DNA of 64,000 nt from Ephydatia muelleri. Its lineage: Eukaryota; Porifera; Demospongiae; Spongillida; Spongillidae. The notes under the pieces are model-generated. The model worked only from the letters and a program-made list of their open reading frames with translations. It was not told where the DNA came from and did no database searches. The stretch lies in the NCBI GenBank assembly GCA_013339895.1, contig JABACO010000013.1, positions 8,060,504-8,124,503 of the forward strand, in the 5' to 3' direction. The number at the start of each line of letters is the position of its first letter. Position 1 is the first letter of the stretch. Both the position numbers and the translations under genes were made by a program. This document shows, piece after piece, positions 21,827-34,140 of the stretch.

Positions 21827-24800
21827 TCACTCTAGACTACTCCGGTATTGCTGTTCAACATTTTGTGCACACACGACATCAGGCATCTTTGCCAAGGCTT
21901 CACCAAGGGATGACCACGAGATGTTGCTGCCATTGTGAAGCCAGAACTGTAGCATTTTGAAAAGGCAGTCAGATGTGGAAAATGGGCACTCCTGTTTGAT
22001 CTGGTCCAGTTTGGTATCAGGTAACCCAAGATATAAGCCCAGGAGGTACCATTTACTGATGGTATGAAGGTACTCAAGAAGGATTGAAAGTTCAAGGTCT
22101 GTAGACGATGATAAGTTAATACCCTTTCCATAGTATGAAACTGAATGGGTGTGGTTTACCTTTGTCAGGTGATACATTCTTGATGGTTTGGGCAATGGCT
22201 ACATCAGGAAGCTTTCCCACAGCCTCCATGACATCCTTCCACGTGGCTGAAGGGTTGATGAGGAACAAGGTCTTCACCATGGCCTCCTTACACCTCCTAG
22301 CGTTTCCTGGATGCTCCTCATCTATCGTTTCCAAGCTATGAGCTGGAATACCCAAATAGGTTCCAAGTTTTCTCCAATCAGACAGAGATTCAATAGCCTT
22401 GGTGAGTGTTGCATTAGTCAGACCAGCTAGAGGGAGGAGATATTTGGGTTACAACATCATTGGTTCCCTCATACAAGGTGACCAAACTCTAGACATGGCT
22501 GAACTACCTTGAATTCTTTGGTGTTCACAAGTGACATCTAGTAGGGAATACAGTAACACTACAATGACATCTCACTTCTCTGACTTACCCCAAAGAGGAT
22601 ACTCTCTAAGGAAACCAATGAGTGATGACTTTATGACTCCCTTTCCACTTTTACTTATGACCGTGTTGCTCTCCTTCTCACTCAGCACCCTCTTCACATC
22701 ACTCATGAGGTACAGCTGTAGGGAGTCTACCTCTGGAAGGGAACTTAGGGGTTGTAGCTATTTTGGATCAAACAGGTACTCAGTGGCCATCAGTGCATGA
22801 CAGAACTCTTTAAGGATATCAGAAATTTTTCTAACCACCAAACTCAGCATTCTCCCACACTTCATTTCACACTCACTCCTCATCACCACTACAACACCTC
22901 TACTTTCCTTCACCACTTCCACAAATCCTTCCACACCACTCTCCATCAACCAGTGGATACCATTCTTCCACACATCACATCGACGTCTCATCATTTTATG
23001 ATGTGGGGTGTGGTCATTATACTCATCATCATGATGGGGAAGGGAATATTCAATTGCCAGCTTCAACAAAAGGACATAAACAAACCGAGGTGGAAAGAAG
23101 GAGCATTTTCCTTTACAGGAAAGGTACCATCCCAGTACACACACACCATCTCCACTAATGATCCACTTCACTTCAGACCTGACTCCTAGCAGAGCTGGGA
23201 AGAATAGGTACTCTGTCCTCTCACCAGACACTTGTGAACTATTAGTGAGATTTTCAACTAGGATATTATGATCATCAATCTTGAAGCAGTACTGGAGGAG
23301 CTCAAAACAGGACACCAACACTGACGGAGGAAGGTGTGGGAAAAGAACACTTAACTGAGAGACAGGAATCAGACCGAGGTTGGAAGAGAAGCCTCTTAGG
23401 TGTTTAGCCTCCTCTGAGAACAGCTGTTCATGCACTGTGTTAATGAATTGCTTGATGTGAGTAATGATCCAGCTGTCAGAAGGGCTGGTTTTATTCCACA
23501 GGACAAGCACATATCCATGTGACTTCAGCTCCTTGACCCAGGAAAGGAGAGCATCTGTTGAAAGCCCAACTCCAATTTCTGTCATATATCTTTGTACTTC
23601 TGAAAAGGTACATGCAAGAGAATTTTTTACATCACTAAGAATTGTATTCAGAATAACAGATGCAGAACTGATTCTCGATGTGTCATAACTTCTAGAACAA
23701 TCTTGTATAGATAAGTAAAGCTTTTGGAGATCATGTGACTTTGTGTAGCGACAGTCCAGTGTTACGTAGGTGATTGTACCAATATTTGATCCTGGATGCT
23801 CAGCTGTTAGAACTGATGACAAATCACTGCATATCTGGGACAGCTCTCTCTCTTGATCTCTTCTTAATGGAGGGAGAAGGTTAGCATGACTTCCAACGAT
23901 GATCAATTTGGGAAATTTCTTGGTGGCATGGGATACAAGCTGAAACCAATACAATATGCCTTCCACTGTATATGGTTTACTCATATCTACTACAACTAGG
24001 ACAGTATTGCAGTGGCCAAAAGCAATTTGTTCCATAACAGCAGCCTGACTGAAGTTGAACTGTGGATCTCCTGCAAAGTCATAGAAGATGACCCTGCCAT
24101 ATCCCTTGCCTTGATATGTATGTGGAATTATCCCAGCAGTGTGAGGTGGAACATTACTGACTTGCCAACTGAACCATGTGTCTGACTTCAATGCCTCTAC
24201 AAGAGTACTCTTACCAGCCCCTGGAGAACCCACAACCAGAACATGTATTAAACTGCTGTAAGACATCATCTTTTTGTAGGTCCTAAGAGCCATTTCTGAT
24301 ATTCGTTTCACACTAGACCCACATGAAGACTGAATGATGTAATGCCAGATTGTATTACCAAAGTAGTCCACAATATATACATCACCTCCATAATCAAACA
24401 CAAGTTTCCAGACAATGTCAACATGACCTTTTTGAGCAGCATAATGCAATGGTATTCTGCCCTCAAATCCCTTTGTGTTAGGATCACACTTGAATTCATC
24501 AATCAGTCTGCACACTGCGGACAGTGACCCTCCAAAGGCAGCAGAGTGGAGAGGAGTGTTACCATATTTATCTTTAGCCATGACATCACATCCATAGTCA
24601 TATACAAGCTTCCTAACTATTTCAATATGACCCTTCTGAGCAGCGTAATGCAACGGTAATCTGCCTATCAGTCCCTTTGTGTTAGGATCACACATGAATT
24701 CATCAATCAGTGTGCACACTGCGGACAGTGACCCTCCCAAGGCAGCAACGTGGAGAGGAGTGTTACCATATTTATCTCTAGACATGACATCACATCCATA

Positions 24801-27643
24801 GTCATGTACAAGCTTCCTAACTATTTCAATATGACCCTTCTCAGCAGCGTAATGCAATGGTAATCTGCCTATCAGTCCCTTTGTGTTAGGGTCACACTTG
24901 AATTCATCAATCAGTGTGCACACTGCGGACAGTGACCCTCCCAAGGCAGCAGCGTGGAAAGGAGTGTTACCATCTTTATCTCTAGACATGACATCACATC
25001 CATAATCACTTACAAGCTTCCTAACTATTTTAATATGACCATTGCCAGCAGCAGAATGCAACGGTATTTTGCCCTCAAATCCCTTTGTGTTAGGGTCACA
25101 CTTGAATTCATCAATCAGTGTGCACACTGCGGACAGTGACCCTCCCAAGGCAGCAACGTGGAGAGGAGTGTTACCATCTTTATCTCTAGACACGACATCA
25201 CATCCATAGTCATGTATAAGCTTCCTAACTATTTTAATATGACCATTGCCAGCAGCAGAATGCAATGGTATTCTGCCCTTGAATCCCTTTGTGTTAGGGT
25301 CACACTTGAATTCATCAATCAGTGTGCACACTGCGGACAGTGACCCTCCAAAGGCAGCAAGCTGGAGAGGAGTGTCACCATCTTTATCTTTAGACATTAC
25401 ATCATACCCATAGTCACGTACAAGCTTCCTAATTATTTCAACATGACCATTGTTAGCAGCATAATGCAATGGTATTCTCCCCTCAAATCCCTTTGTGTTA
25501 GGGTCACACTTGAATTCATCAATCAGTGTGCACACTGCGGACAGTGACCCTCCCAAGGCAGCAACGTGGAGAGGAGTGTTACCATCTTTATCTCTAGACA
25601 CGACATCACATCCATAGTCATGTATAAGCTTCCTAACTATTTTAATATGACCATTGCCAGCAGCAGAATGCAATGGTATTCTGCCCTTGAATCCCTTTGT
25701 GTTAGGGTCACACTTGAATTCATCAATCAGTGTGCACACTGCGGACAGTGACCCTCCAAAGGCAGCAAGCTGGAGAGGAGTGTCACCATCTTTATCTTTA
25801 GACATTACATCATACCCATAGTCACGTACAAGCTTCCTAATTATTTCAACATGACCATTGTTAGCAGCATAATGCAATGGTATTCTCCCCTCAAATCCCT
25901 TTGTGTTAGGGTCACACTTGAATTCATCAATCAGTGTGCACACTGCGGACAGTGACCCTCCCAAGGCAGCAACGTGGAGAGGAGTGTTACCATCTTTATC
26001 TCTAGACACGACATCACATCCATAGTCACGTACAAGCTTCCTAACTATTTTAATATGACCATTGCCAGCAGCATAATGCAATGGTATTTTGCCCTCAAAT
26101 CCCTTTGTGTTAGGGTCACACTTAAATTCATCAATCAGCGTGCACACTGCAGACAGTGACCCTCCCCAGGCAGCAAGATGGAGAGGAGTGTCACCATATT
26201 TATCTTTAGCCATGAGATCACACCTGTAGTCACGTACAAGCTTCCTAACTATTTCAATGTGACCCTCGTTAGCAGCATAATGCAATGGTATTCTGCCCTC
26301 AAATCTCTTTGTGTTAGGGTCACACTTGAATTCATCAATTAGTGTGCACACTGCGGACAGTGACCCCCAAGGCAGCAATGTGGAGAGGAGTGTTACCATC
26401 TTTATCTCTAGACACAACATCACATCCATAGTCATGTACAAGCTTCCTAACTATTTTAATATGACCATTGCCAGCAGCATAATGCAATGGTATTCTCCCC
26501 TCAAATCCCTTTGTGTTAGGATCACACTTGAATTTATCAATCAGCGTGCACACTGTGAACCATGGCCCTCCCAAGGCAGCAACGTGGAGAGGAGTGTTAC
26601 CATCTTTATCTCTAGACATGACATCACATCCATAGTCATGTATAAGCTTCCTAACTATTTCAATATGACCATTGCCAGCAGCAGAATGCAATGGTATTCT
26701 GCCCTCAAATCCCTTTGTGTTAGGGTCACACTTGAATTCATCAATCAGTATGCACACTGCGGACAGTGACCCTCCCAAGGCAGCAGCGTGGAGAGGAGTG
26801 TTACCATCTTTATCTTTAGACATGACATCACATTCACAGTCACGTACAAGCTTCCTAACTATTTCAACATGACCCTTGTTAGCAGCATAATGCAATGGTA
26901 TTCTGCCCTTAAATCCCTTTGTGTTAGGGTCACACTTGAATTCATCAATCAGTATGCACACTGCGGACAGTGATCCTCCCAAGGCAGCAACGTGGAGAGG
27001 AGTGTTGCCATCTTTATCTCTAGACATGACATCACATCCATAGTCATGTATAAGCTTCCTAACTATTTCAATATGACCATTGCCAGCAGCAGAATGCAAT
27101 GGTATTCTGCCCTTGAATCCCTTTGTGTTAGGGTCACACTTGAATTCATCAATCAGTATGCACACTGCGGACAGTGACCCTCCCAAGGCAGCAATGTGGA
27201 GAGGAGTGTTACCATCTTTATCTTTAGACATGACATCACACCCACAGTCACGTACAAGCTTCCTAACTATTTCAACATGACTGACCCTTGTTAGCAGCAG
27301 AATGCAATGGTATTCTGCCCTTAAATTCCTTTGTGTTAGGGTCACACTTGAATTCATCAATCAGTGTGCACACTGCGGACAGTGACCCTCCAAAGGCAGC
27401 AAGGTGGAGAGGAGTGTTACCATTCTTATCTCTACACATGACATCACATCCATAGCCATATACAAGCTTCCTAACTATTTCAATATGACCCTTCTCAGCA
27501 GCGTAATGCAATGGTAATCTGCCTATCAGTCCCTTTGTGTTAGGGTCACATTTGAATTCATCAATCAGCGTGCACACTGCGAACAGTGACCCTCCCAAGG
27601 CAGCAAGGTGGAGAGGAGTGTCACCACTATTTTCTTTGGCCAT
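21827..27643 (-). CDS. Ankyrin-Roc-COR protein with two C-terminal death-like domains
   Basis: Start at 27643 (ACCATGGCC, good Kozak). About 24 ankyrin repeats follow, then a GTPase of the Roc/ROCO class: P-loop GSPGAGKST (about 24205-24230), switch DFAGDPQFN, VVVDMSKP, and IVGSHANL where NKxD usually stands. A COR-like region reaches 22758. Further exons 22589-22732, 22160-22426 (LSDWRKLGTYLGIPAHSLET) and 21827-22098 (YLLGLYLGLPDTKLDQIKQE) have matching phase-1 borders; the last two look like death-fold domains. ROCO proteins are large intracellular GTPase scaffolds. Oddities: a 4-base insertion near 27284 and a 2-base loss near 26370 shift the frame inside the ankyrin array, and an in-frame TAG at 22758-22760 precedes the death-domain exons. 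The 3.7-kb frame between them is intact. These could be assembly errors, a stop that ends one isoform, or real decay. Confidence 0.8.
24500..27620. repeat. 204-bp coding tandem repeat (two ankyrin repeats per unit)
   Basis: About 15 units of 204 bases (68 residues), each with a 'DKDGNTPLHxAALGGSLSAV' half and a 'GRIPLHYAAxxGHxEIxRKL' half. Units at 25158-25343 and 25566-25751 are essentially identical, giving a 408-base higher-order period. Such homogeneity points to recent unequal exchange. It also raises the risk of collapse or expansion in assembly. Confidence 0.93.
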
Positions 27644-28001
27644 GGTGCAAGATGTCTTACAATCAATTTTTGAAAATGCATTGATGTTGTATCTCGAGCC
27701 ACGCTCTATCTACATGGACGGTTTGTTCTACGACGCGCTGCATTATCATTAGAAAAAGTGTTTTTCCGCTAGAAATCTGCCGCTGTACTGATGAGTTTAA
27801 CCTAAGCGCGAATGTGAGTAACGCTTACCTTGCAATTTGTGTGCTATGACATCAAGTGAGTTCTTTGTGCTTTGGCCAAGATGTCACGAGGGGCCACCAA
27901 AATAAAGTTTCGTACCCAGACCTATTTACGTAACCCTTATCGCAAAAGTATAGCTTATGCTTCTATGCATGCAGGTGATTCTAATTGTCTAGGTTCAATC
28001 T
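27644..28001. other. Upstream region of the ankyrin-Roc gene
   Basis: Contains the likely minus-strand 5' untranslated region and promoter. A GTAAGC-type donor on the minus strand near 27829 could mark an upstream non-coding exon. No other feature is seen. Confidence 0.4.
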
Positions 28002-30950
28002 TTGTGCTCGCATGTTCCTAGAAGTGTGGTAGAGCATTTCATTAAGCTCTGTGAAACTTGCAGTCTTCGTGTGCCTCAAAAAACCAAACCTCCACTGAGG
28101 CCTATAGTGGCAAATGGATTCTTTTCACGTGTACAGGTCAGTATATTTTTCTGCCCAAAAATCTTTATTATCCACTTTACAGATTGATCTGATTGACATG
28201 AGGCACTTGCCTCATGATGGCAATAAGTGGATCTTGCATATTGTTGACCATTGGTCAAAGTTCAATTTAGCATATCCACTACCCCAGAAGACTGCCAAAG
28301 AAGTGACAAATGCTCGGGTTTTCCCTATATTTACTATCCTGCATAGTGACAATGGGAGAGAATTTGTGAATCGTTTGATTGAGGACGTTCTAGCCGCTTG
28401 GCCAGGAGCTGTACAGCTAGTGAGTGGTCGGCCACGCATCCTCAATCGCAAGGCCTGGTGGAACAAGCTCACTATATACACTGGAACGAATGATGAGTTC
28501 CAGAATTGCAGAGTCAGCATCTAATTCTCCTCACTGGACTCACTAGCTACCACACATTGTCTGTAAGTTCTGCCTTGCAAATGTGTATAAGCATGTTGAT
28601 GCATTATACAGTGTGTATAGTTATAATTATGATTATGTAGATACAATCAATGCTCAAGTGTATCGCCCAACAAAGCACACTCCATTTGAACTTATGTTTG
28701 GGCAACCACCAAGATCAGTTGTGGTACCAGATGCAAGACTTAAGGGACTCATCAATGAAGAGGATCTTGAATTAACTGGTGAGATGGAGAGTGCCCAGGA
28801 CACATCTGATGTGGATCGTACTATACACTGGACGAATGAATCTACTACTGTTGAACACAATTCTGCAACTACTATCCAACACAGCTCCCTTGATAGCACC
28901 CATGACAGTTCCCCTACAGTCCTTGATACTGTCCAACACAGCTCCCCATCCATCCATAATAGCATCCATGACAGTGCGCCAACTGTCCTTGATAGTATCC
29001 ATTACAGTCCCCCATCTGTCAAAGAAAGCATGTTTCATGTCATCCAACACAGTTCCTGTTCCCATACTATCTTTAACAATTCTCAGGATGTGACCAGCAA
29101 TGATAGTAACACTAATTCAAAACTATGTGACGGTGTGAGTAGATGTTGCAACTCTGAGTCTGAAACAGAAGAGAAGGATAAAACACTTCACATTTTGGAC
29201 TCTGAAGCAAAAACTGAAGATCAATTTGTAGGCAGACAAAAACAACTCGTAACAATTGAGAAGCACAGACTCGTACGAGAGAAAGCAGACATGAACTATA
29301 TGAAAACTGCATTAAAGATGCAAGAAAAGTTTTCGAAGATGCACACAGTTCGTGAGTTTAGAGTTGAAGAGCATGTCAGTGTTCGGATACCACGCATTGA
29401 TCGGAGTTGCACAGACCTATTGCGACTACCATGTATCGTTGTCGAGGTAGTTGGTAAAGCATAATCATTACATCGTCTCCGTTGTAAATCCGGAGTAATT
29501 CAGAGATGTTATCAGGCTGGCGATTTAGAGCCTTATAAAGGTCAGTATGACATACCATTGGATGGATGGGAAAATGAACCTCGAATAAGTTTGAAAGAAG
29601 CTGCAAAAAATCAGGCACCTTGGAATTCGTTCACAGACAATAAATGGAATTGCAAGGCGGAACTTTAGATGCTCTTGTAGGAAAAACAAAATATATTGCA
29701 GCAATCACTGTCACAAGGGCAACCCCTGCAAGAATAGAGGTCCACCTGAAGAAATATCTGAAATAGAAAAAGGTGAGGTGGCATTACATAGTGCATGGGG
29801 CCTGTGTTGGGAATATTCAATATAACTCAGTACTATGTTTAGTTTAATTTTAATTTCATTTATTGTCTCAGTTTAATTTTTCTCACTTGATGTATGTTAT
29901 AAACAAATACAAATTTTTGTGTCAGTTTTAGTACATATTTGAAAATTCATCTAATCTGTACATTTACATGTATAGGTTGTAGCTGTAGAAGTGGGTGTCA
30001 CAGCAAGAAAAAATGCTCGTGCAGATCAGGAAATAGGATGTGTCTATCATTGTGCCATCCAGGTCATACATGCACAAATTGCAAAGATACTATGTTGCTG
30101 TCAACCAAACAAATTGATGTCGTATCAGATGCAAGTCCAGCAAAGGAAGTAGTGAAACCATGGACTTCTATTTGTGGAATTCTTTTAACACAATCACACA
30201 AAGAAGTGCTGAAGTCTCTTAATCAGTGGCTAGATGATGACTTAATTAATGCAGCACAGTATACTTGTTAAAGAAACAAAACCCATCTATTGATGGATTT
30301 CAGTCTACTATTCTGTCTTTTAAGTTTCAAATGGAGCCTAAAAGAACACCCTTTATTCAGATATTGAACATTAACAACAATCATTGGATAACAATATCTA
30401 CCATTGGTGTACCACCATCTACTGTCAAAGTGTATGATAGCAACCATGGGTAACTGCCTCATCATGAGCAAAAGTTAGTGACAGATATTTTGCAGTCTTG
30501 TCAACCTGATATTGTAATCCATTACATTGATGTCCAAAAACAAGCTAATACAAGTGATTGCGGCTTGTTCTCAATAGCATTTGCAACTGCAATAACTTTT
30601 GGTCAAGATCCTGCCATGATATATTTTGATCAGGAAAAAATGAGGCAGCACGTTATCAACTGCTTTGAAATTGGACACATGTCATTGTTCCCAACCCATG
30701 GTCACCGAAACACACAGCAACACACCACAGAAACCATTTCTATTTATTGTATTTGCCGTCTCATCGCTGAAGGCACCATGATACAATGTTTCTCCTGTAA
30801 AGAATGGTTTCATAAGTCCTGTGTGTCTGTTCCCTCAAAATTCATTCATAACTTGTCTGGAACTGTCAGTCGTGTGCTGGTATTTGTTAGGATATACCAT
30901 GATAGCATTCTTAGTGTTGTATTTGTTTCAATGATGCATTGACACTCATG
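28002..30950 (+). mobile_element. Broken Ginger-like element (integrase, Cys-rich, ULP1-type protease, PHD-like)
   Basis: Order along the plus strand: an integrase-like core at about 28100-28420 (QIDLIDMRHLPHDGNKWILH, ILHSDNGREFVN) and its C-terminal region with HTPFELMFGQPPR to about 29460; Cys-rich knots at about 29660-29750 and 29985-30110; a C48/ULP1-like cysteine protease at about 30150-30690 ([28 protein letters not shown]); and a PHD-like finger at about 30745-30840 ([20 protein letters not shown] then WFHKSC). Integrase with ULP1 and PHD modules fits the Ginger class of cut-and-paste elements. It is a fossil with several breaks. Terminal repeats were not located, so the ends are approximate; an LTR-derived or Polinton-type source is less likely but not excluded. 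Interrupted core but legible domains suggest a middle-aged insertion. Confidence 0.7.
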
Positions 30951-31214
30951 AATTATAACTCATGGACAGGGAGGTGAGGGGGTGTAGTTTTGTTTCCATT
31001 TGGTCTGTCATAAGTCCTGTTGATGGTGTGTCACACATCAGCCCTTTCATGCATGGCAACAGCCAGTTCCAAGCAGGCTCACCACCACACCAGCAGGCCT
31101 ACTCCACCATCTGGTACACACGGAGCGAGCCACCCACAGGTGCTGGGTCCCAGGCTGTGGTGGAGAGCACTCTGCCAAGGCCTGGCCATGTGCTGCACCA
31201 GTGGCCCCGTGATC

Positions 31215-32592
31215 TCCAGTGAGTTCACACCACTCCATGACCAGTTAAGTCACACTACTCTGTGACCAGTGAACTCACACCACTTTATGCCCAGTGAACT
31301 CACACCACTCTACGAACAGCAAGCTCACACCACTCTACGAACAGCAAGCTCACACCATTCTATGAACAGCAAGCTCACACCATTCTACACTAGCGAACTC
31401 ACACCACTCTACGAACAACGAGCACACACCCCTCTATGACCAGCAAGCTCACACCACTCTATGACAATGGAACTCACACCACTCTACAAACAGCGAGCTC
31501 ACACCACTCTACGACCAGCGAGCTCACATCACTCTATGACCAGCAAGCTCACATCACTCTATGACAATGGAACTCACTCCCTACTACAAACAGCAAGCTC
31601 ACATCACTCTATGACCAGCGAGCTCACACCCCTCTATGACCAGCTAAATCACAGCTCTACGACCAGCGAACTCACACCACTCTATGACCAGTGAGCTCAC
31701 ACCACTCTATGACCAGCGAGCTCACACCATTCTACGACTAGCAAGCTCACACCACTCTATGACCAGCGAGCTCACACCACTCTACGACCAGTGAGCTCAC
31801 ACCACTCTACGACCAGCGAGCTCACACCGCTCTATGACCAGCGAGCTCACACCACTCTACGACCAGTGAACTCACACCATTCTACGACCAGCGAGCTCAC
31901 ACCACTGTACAACCAGCTAGCTCACACCACACTACAAACAGCGAGCTCACACCACTCTACGACTAGCGAGCTCACGCCACTCTACGACTAGCGAGCTCAC
32001 ATCACTCTATGACCAGCAAGCTCACATCACTCTACGACCAGCGAGCTCACACCGCTCTATGACCAGCAAACTCACACCTCTACGACCAGCGAACTCATAC
32101 CACTCTATGACAATGGAACTCACTCCCTACTACAAACAGCGAGCTCACACCACTCTATGACCAGCGAGCTCACACCACTCTATGACCAGCGAGCTCACAC
32201 CATTCTACGACTAGCAAGCTCACACCACTCTACAAACAGCGAGCTCACACCACTCTCTACGACCTGTGAGCTCACACCACTCTACGACCAGTGAGCTCAC
32301 ATCACTCTACGACCAGCGAGCTCACACCCCTCTATGACCAGCGAGCACACACCACTCTATGACCAGCGAGCTCACACCACTCTACGACCAGCGAGCTCAC
32401 ACCACTCTACGACCAGCGAACTCACACCACTCTACGACCAGCGAGCACACACCACTCTATAACCAGCGAACTCACACCACTCTACGACCAGCGAGCTCAC
32501 ACCACTCTATAACCAGCGAACTCACACCACTCTACGACCAGCGAGCTCACACCACTCTACGACCAGCGAGCTCACACCACTCTATGACACTC
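31215..32592. repeat. 25-bp minisatellite, about 55 copies
   Basis: The unit is close to CTCACACCACTCTACGACCA plus GCGAG. Variants (TACGAC/TATGAC, CAGC/CAGT) are intermixed with a few 24- and 26-base units. The flanking 30962-31214 contains a short open frame with no recognised product. Confidence 0.95.
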
Positions 32593-33039
32593 TAACTTTA
32601 ACCACAACTTACGCCTTCACCCTGACAAGGCCTGGGTTACCTGGCTGCTTGACGGCATTGGCATACACTGACTCTGTTTTTCCGCTTAAATCATGCAACC
32701 TATCCACAGCATACACAAATCCACACACACACACACACTACACTTACACATATATACATGTGACACAAACAATAACACTCTAATGATGGTACACTGAATG
32801 TGTTCTCTGCACATGTATTCTTGATCTATTCTATTGAACAGCTCATGAGAGACATACATGTAGGTACACATCACATACACTGTAGTGTCCCATAGGACTG
32901 GTCCTTTGTACATACATCATATCCCAATAGGACTGCTTGAGACAATTAAAGAGAATAGAGGACAAGTCATAAGGGATTCTATGGGCCAGCATGTAAGAAG
33001 CTTTTTTATTTTTTTAATGTTTTTCTTAGAGAGGTGCAG
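32593..33039. other. Spacer with interspersed-repeat fragments
   Basis: A short CA run lies at 32723-32740, and a GGACTGGTCCTTTGTACAT motif near 32895 recurs in the 3.5-11 kb inverted repeat. No gene seen. Confidence 0.45.
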
Positions 33040-33560
33040 AGTTGGATAATGAATATTAAACTTTAACTTGCTACTTATGTCTGTGTAAACCTACTATGGG
33101 CCCTGACCTACCACAATCTGCAGGATAGGGTACATGTAGCTACAATAAAATTCATTGCCACAGGCCATGCAGGAACAACACAGGCCATGCAGGACCATCG
33201 CCCTTCAAAAAATTAATAATAATAAACTTTACATGCATGGTGCACCGTGAAGAGGCAGCACACAGTGTTGCATGTCACACTAGTTGTATGCAGGGAATGA
33301 AGTGAGTGTTCAAGTACTCCTAGAAGGGTATAGCAAGAGCGGAATGGGAAGCACAATACTTTGTACTAATTGTGAGAAGGCTAGGCCAGGAACAGTGAAG
33401 TGCAATAACACTCGTTGAATTCCCTGCATTCAAACTTATTTACTAGTGATGCAACATTGTACTGTTGGCCTGTAAGGTTAGACTGTTACCTTTGGCGATG
33501 AATATTATTGTACCTACCTATCATTGCAGATTGTCCATTGGAAGCTTGTCCCAGCACAGT
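33040..33560. repeat. Foldback element, copy 2
   Basis: Relative of 8045-8540: it shares TATGTCTGTGTAAAC, GGGCCCTGACCTACCAC and TGCAGGGAAT blocks, with complementary blocks in its second half (TTCCCTGCATTCAAA, GGCCTGTAAGG). It overlaps the 3' end of the kinase relic that follows. Confidence 0.6.
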
Positions 33561-33613
33561 CTGATGATGTCATAGACTTCTTGTGCACAGTGCATTGGTT
33601 TGGGCATTCTCAT

Positions 33614-33649
<36 letters not shown>

Positions 33650-34140
33650 AGGAGCTGGGAGTACAGATCTGAAGGGAGGATTTCAGCATATGGTGTTCCT
33701 CATGGGGAGGGAGGGGGAGGAGATAGAACTGCCACTGGTCCCCATTCTCCCACACCCTTCAGCACTTACATAGAGTCACCAGCTCCCACATTGTAACACC
33801 AAATGACCAGCTGGAAGTAGAGGAATGAATGACCCTATGCATGCATGCTGTACTGGATTCATTAAAACAACTTACACATCGCTAGATGTTCCACCAAACA
33901 GTGTCTCTGGTTACATCCATTTCAGAAGGCTGTCTCTGTTCAGGTCATAAGCTTCAACATTGATCTTAATGTCCAGGCTCGTTCCCACTAGAACATTGCG
34001 AGCACACAACGAGCCATATACCACCTGAGCAATAATAGTGGGTGTGGCCTAGCCTAGTGGTGGAGTGGAGGCTTTCTCTCTTCGAGGAATGTCATTCCTG
34101 ATGCAATCTTTGTGGCAATGCTGATGCACGGTGGTTGTCG
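33531..34140 (-). pseudogene. Tyrosine-kinase-like relic (copy 2)
   Basis: Minus-strand pieces in kinase order: ISIATKIASGMTFLEERK (34130-34068), VVYGSLCARNVLVGTSLDIK (about 34025-33890) with HRD and DFG motifs again absent, SWSFGVTMWELVTLC (33822-33778), and MPKPMHCAQEVYDIIRLCWD (33615-33531, subdomain XI). A stop lies within the APE-region exon, and a 35-base C/G homopolymer sits between the last pieces, so no intact product is possible as assembled. It resembles copy 1 closely in exon arrangement, which implies a local duplication about 14 kb apart on both sides of the ankyrin-Roc gene. A TTT-CAG acceptor before VVYGS is preserved in both. Confidence 0.7.
33615..33649. repeat. Poly-C tract, 35 bases
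   Basis: Uninterrupted C run; length uncertain in assembly. Confidence 0.9.

Noticed and set aside
24954-27177. Repeated 61-residue plus-strand frames (MERSVTIFISRHD type)
   Set aside because: They are antisense shadows of the 204-base ankyrin repeat and recur at exactly that period.
30962-31222. 86-residue plus frame before the 25-bp minisatellite
   Set aside because: No recognisable domain, start context or splice signals; overlapping frames are open too.
31215-32592. CRISPR-like appearance of the regular 25-bp array, and similar arrays at 51914 and 53806
   Set aside because: There are no unique spacers between constant repeats; these are ordinary minisatellites in an animal genome.
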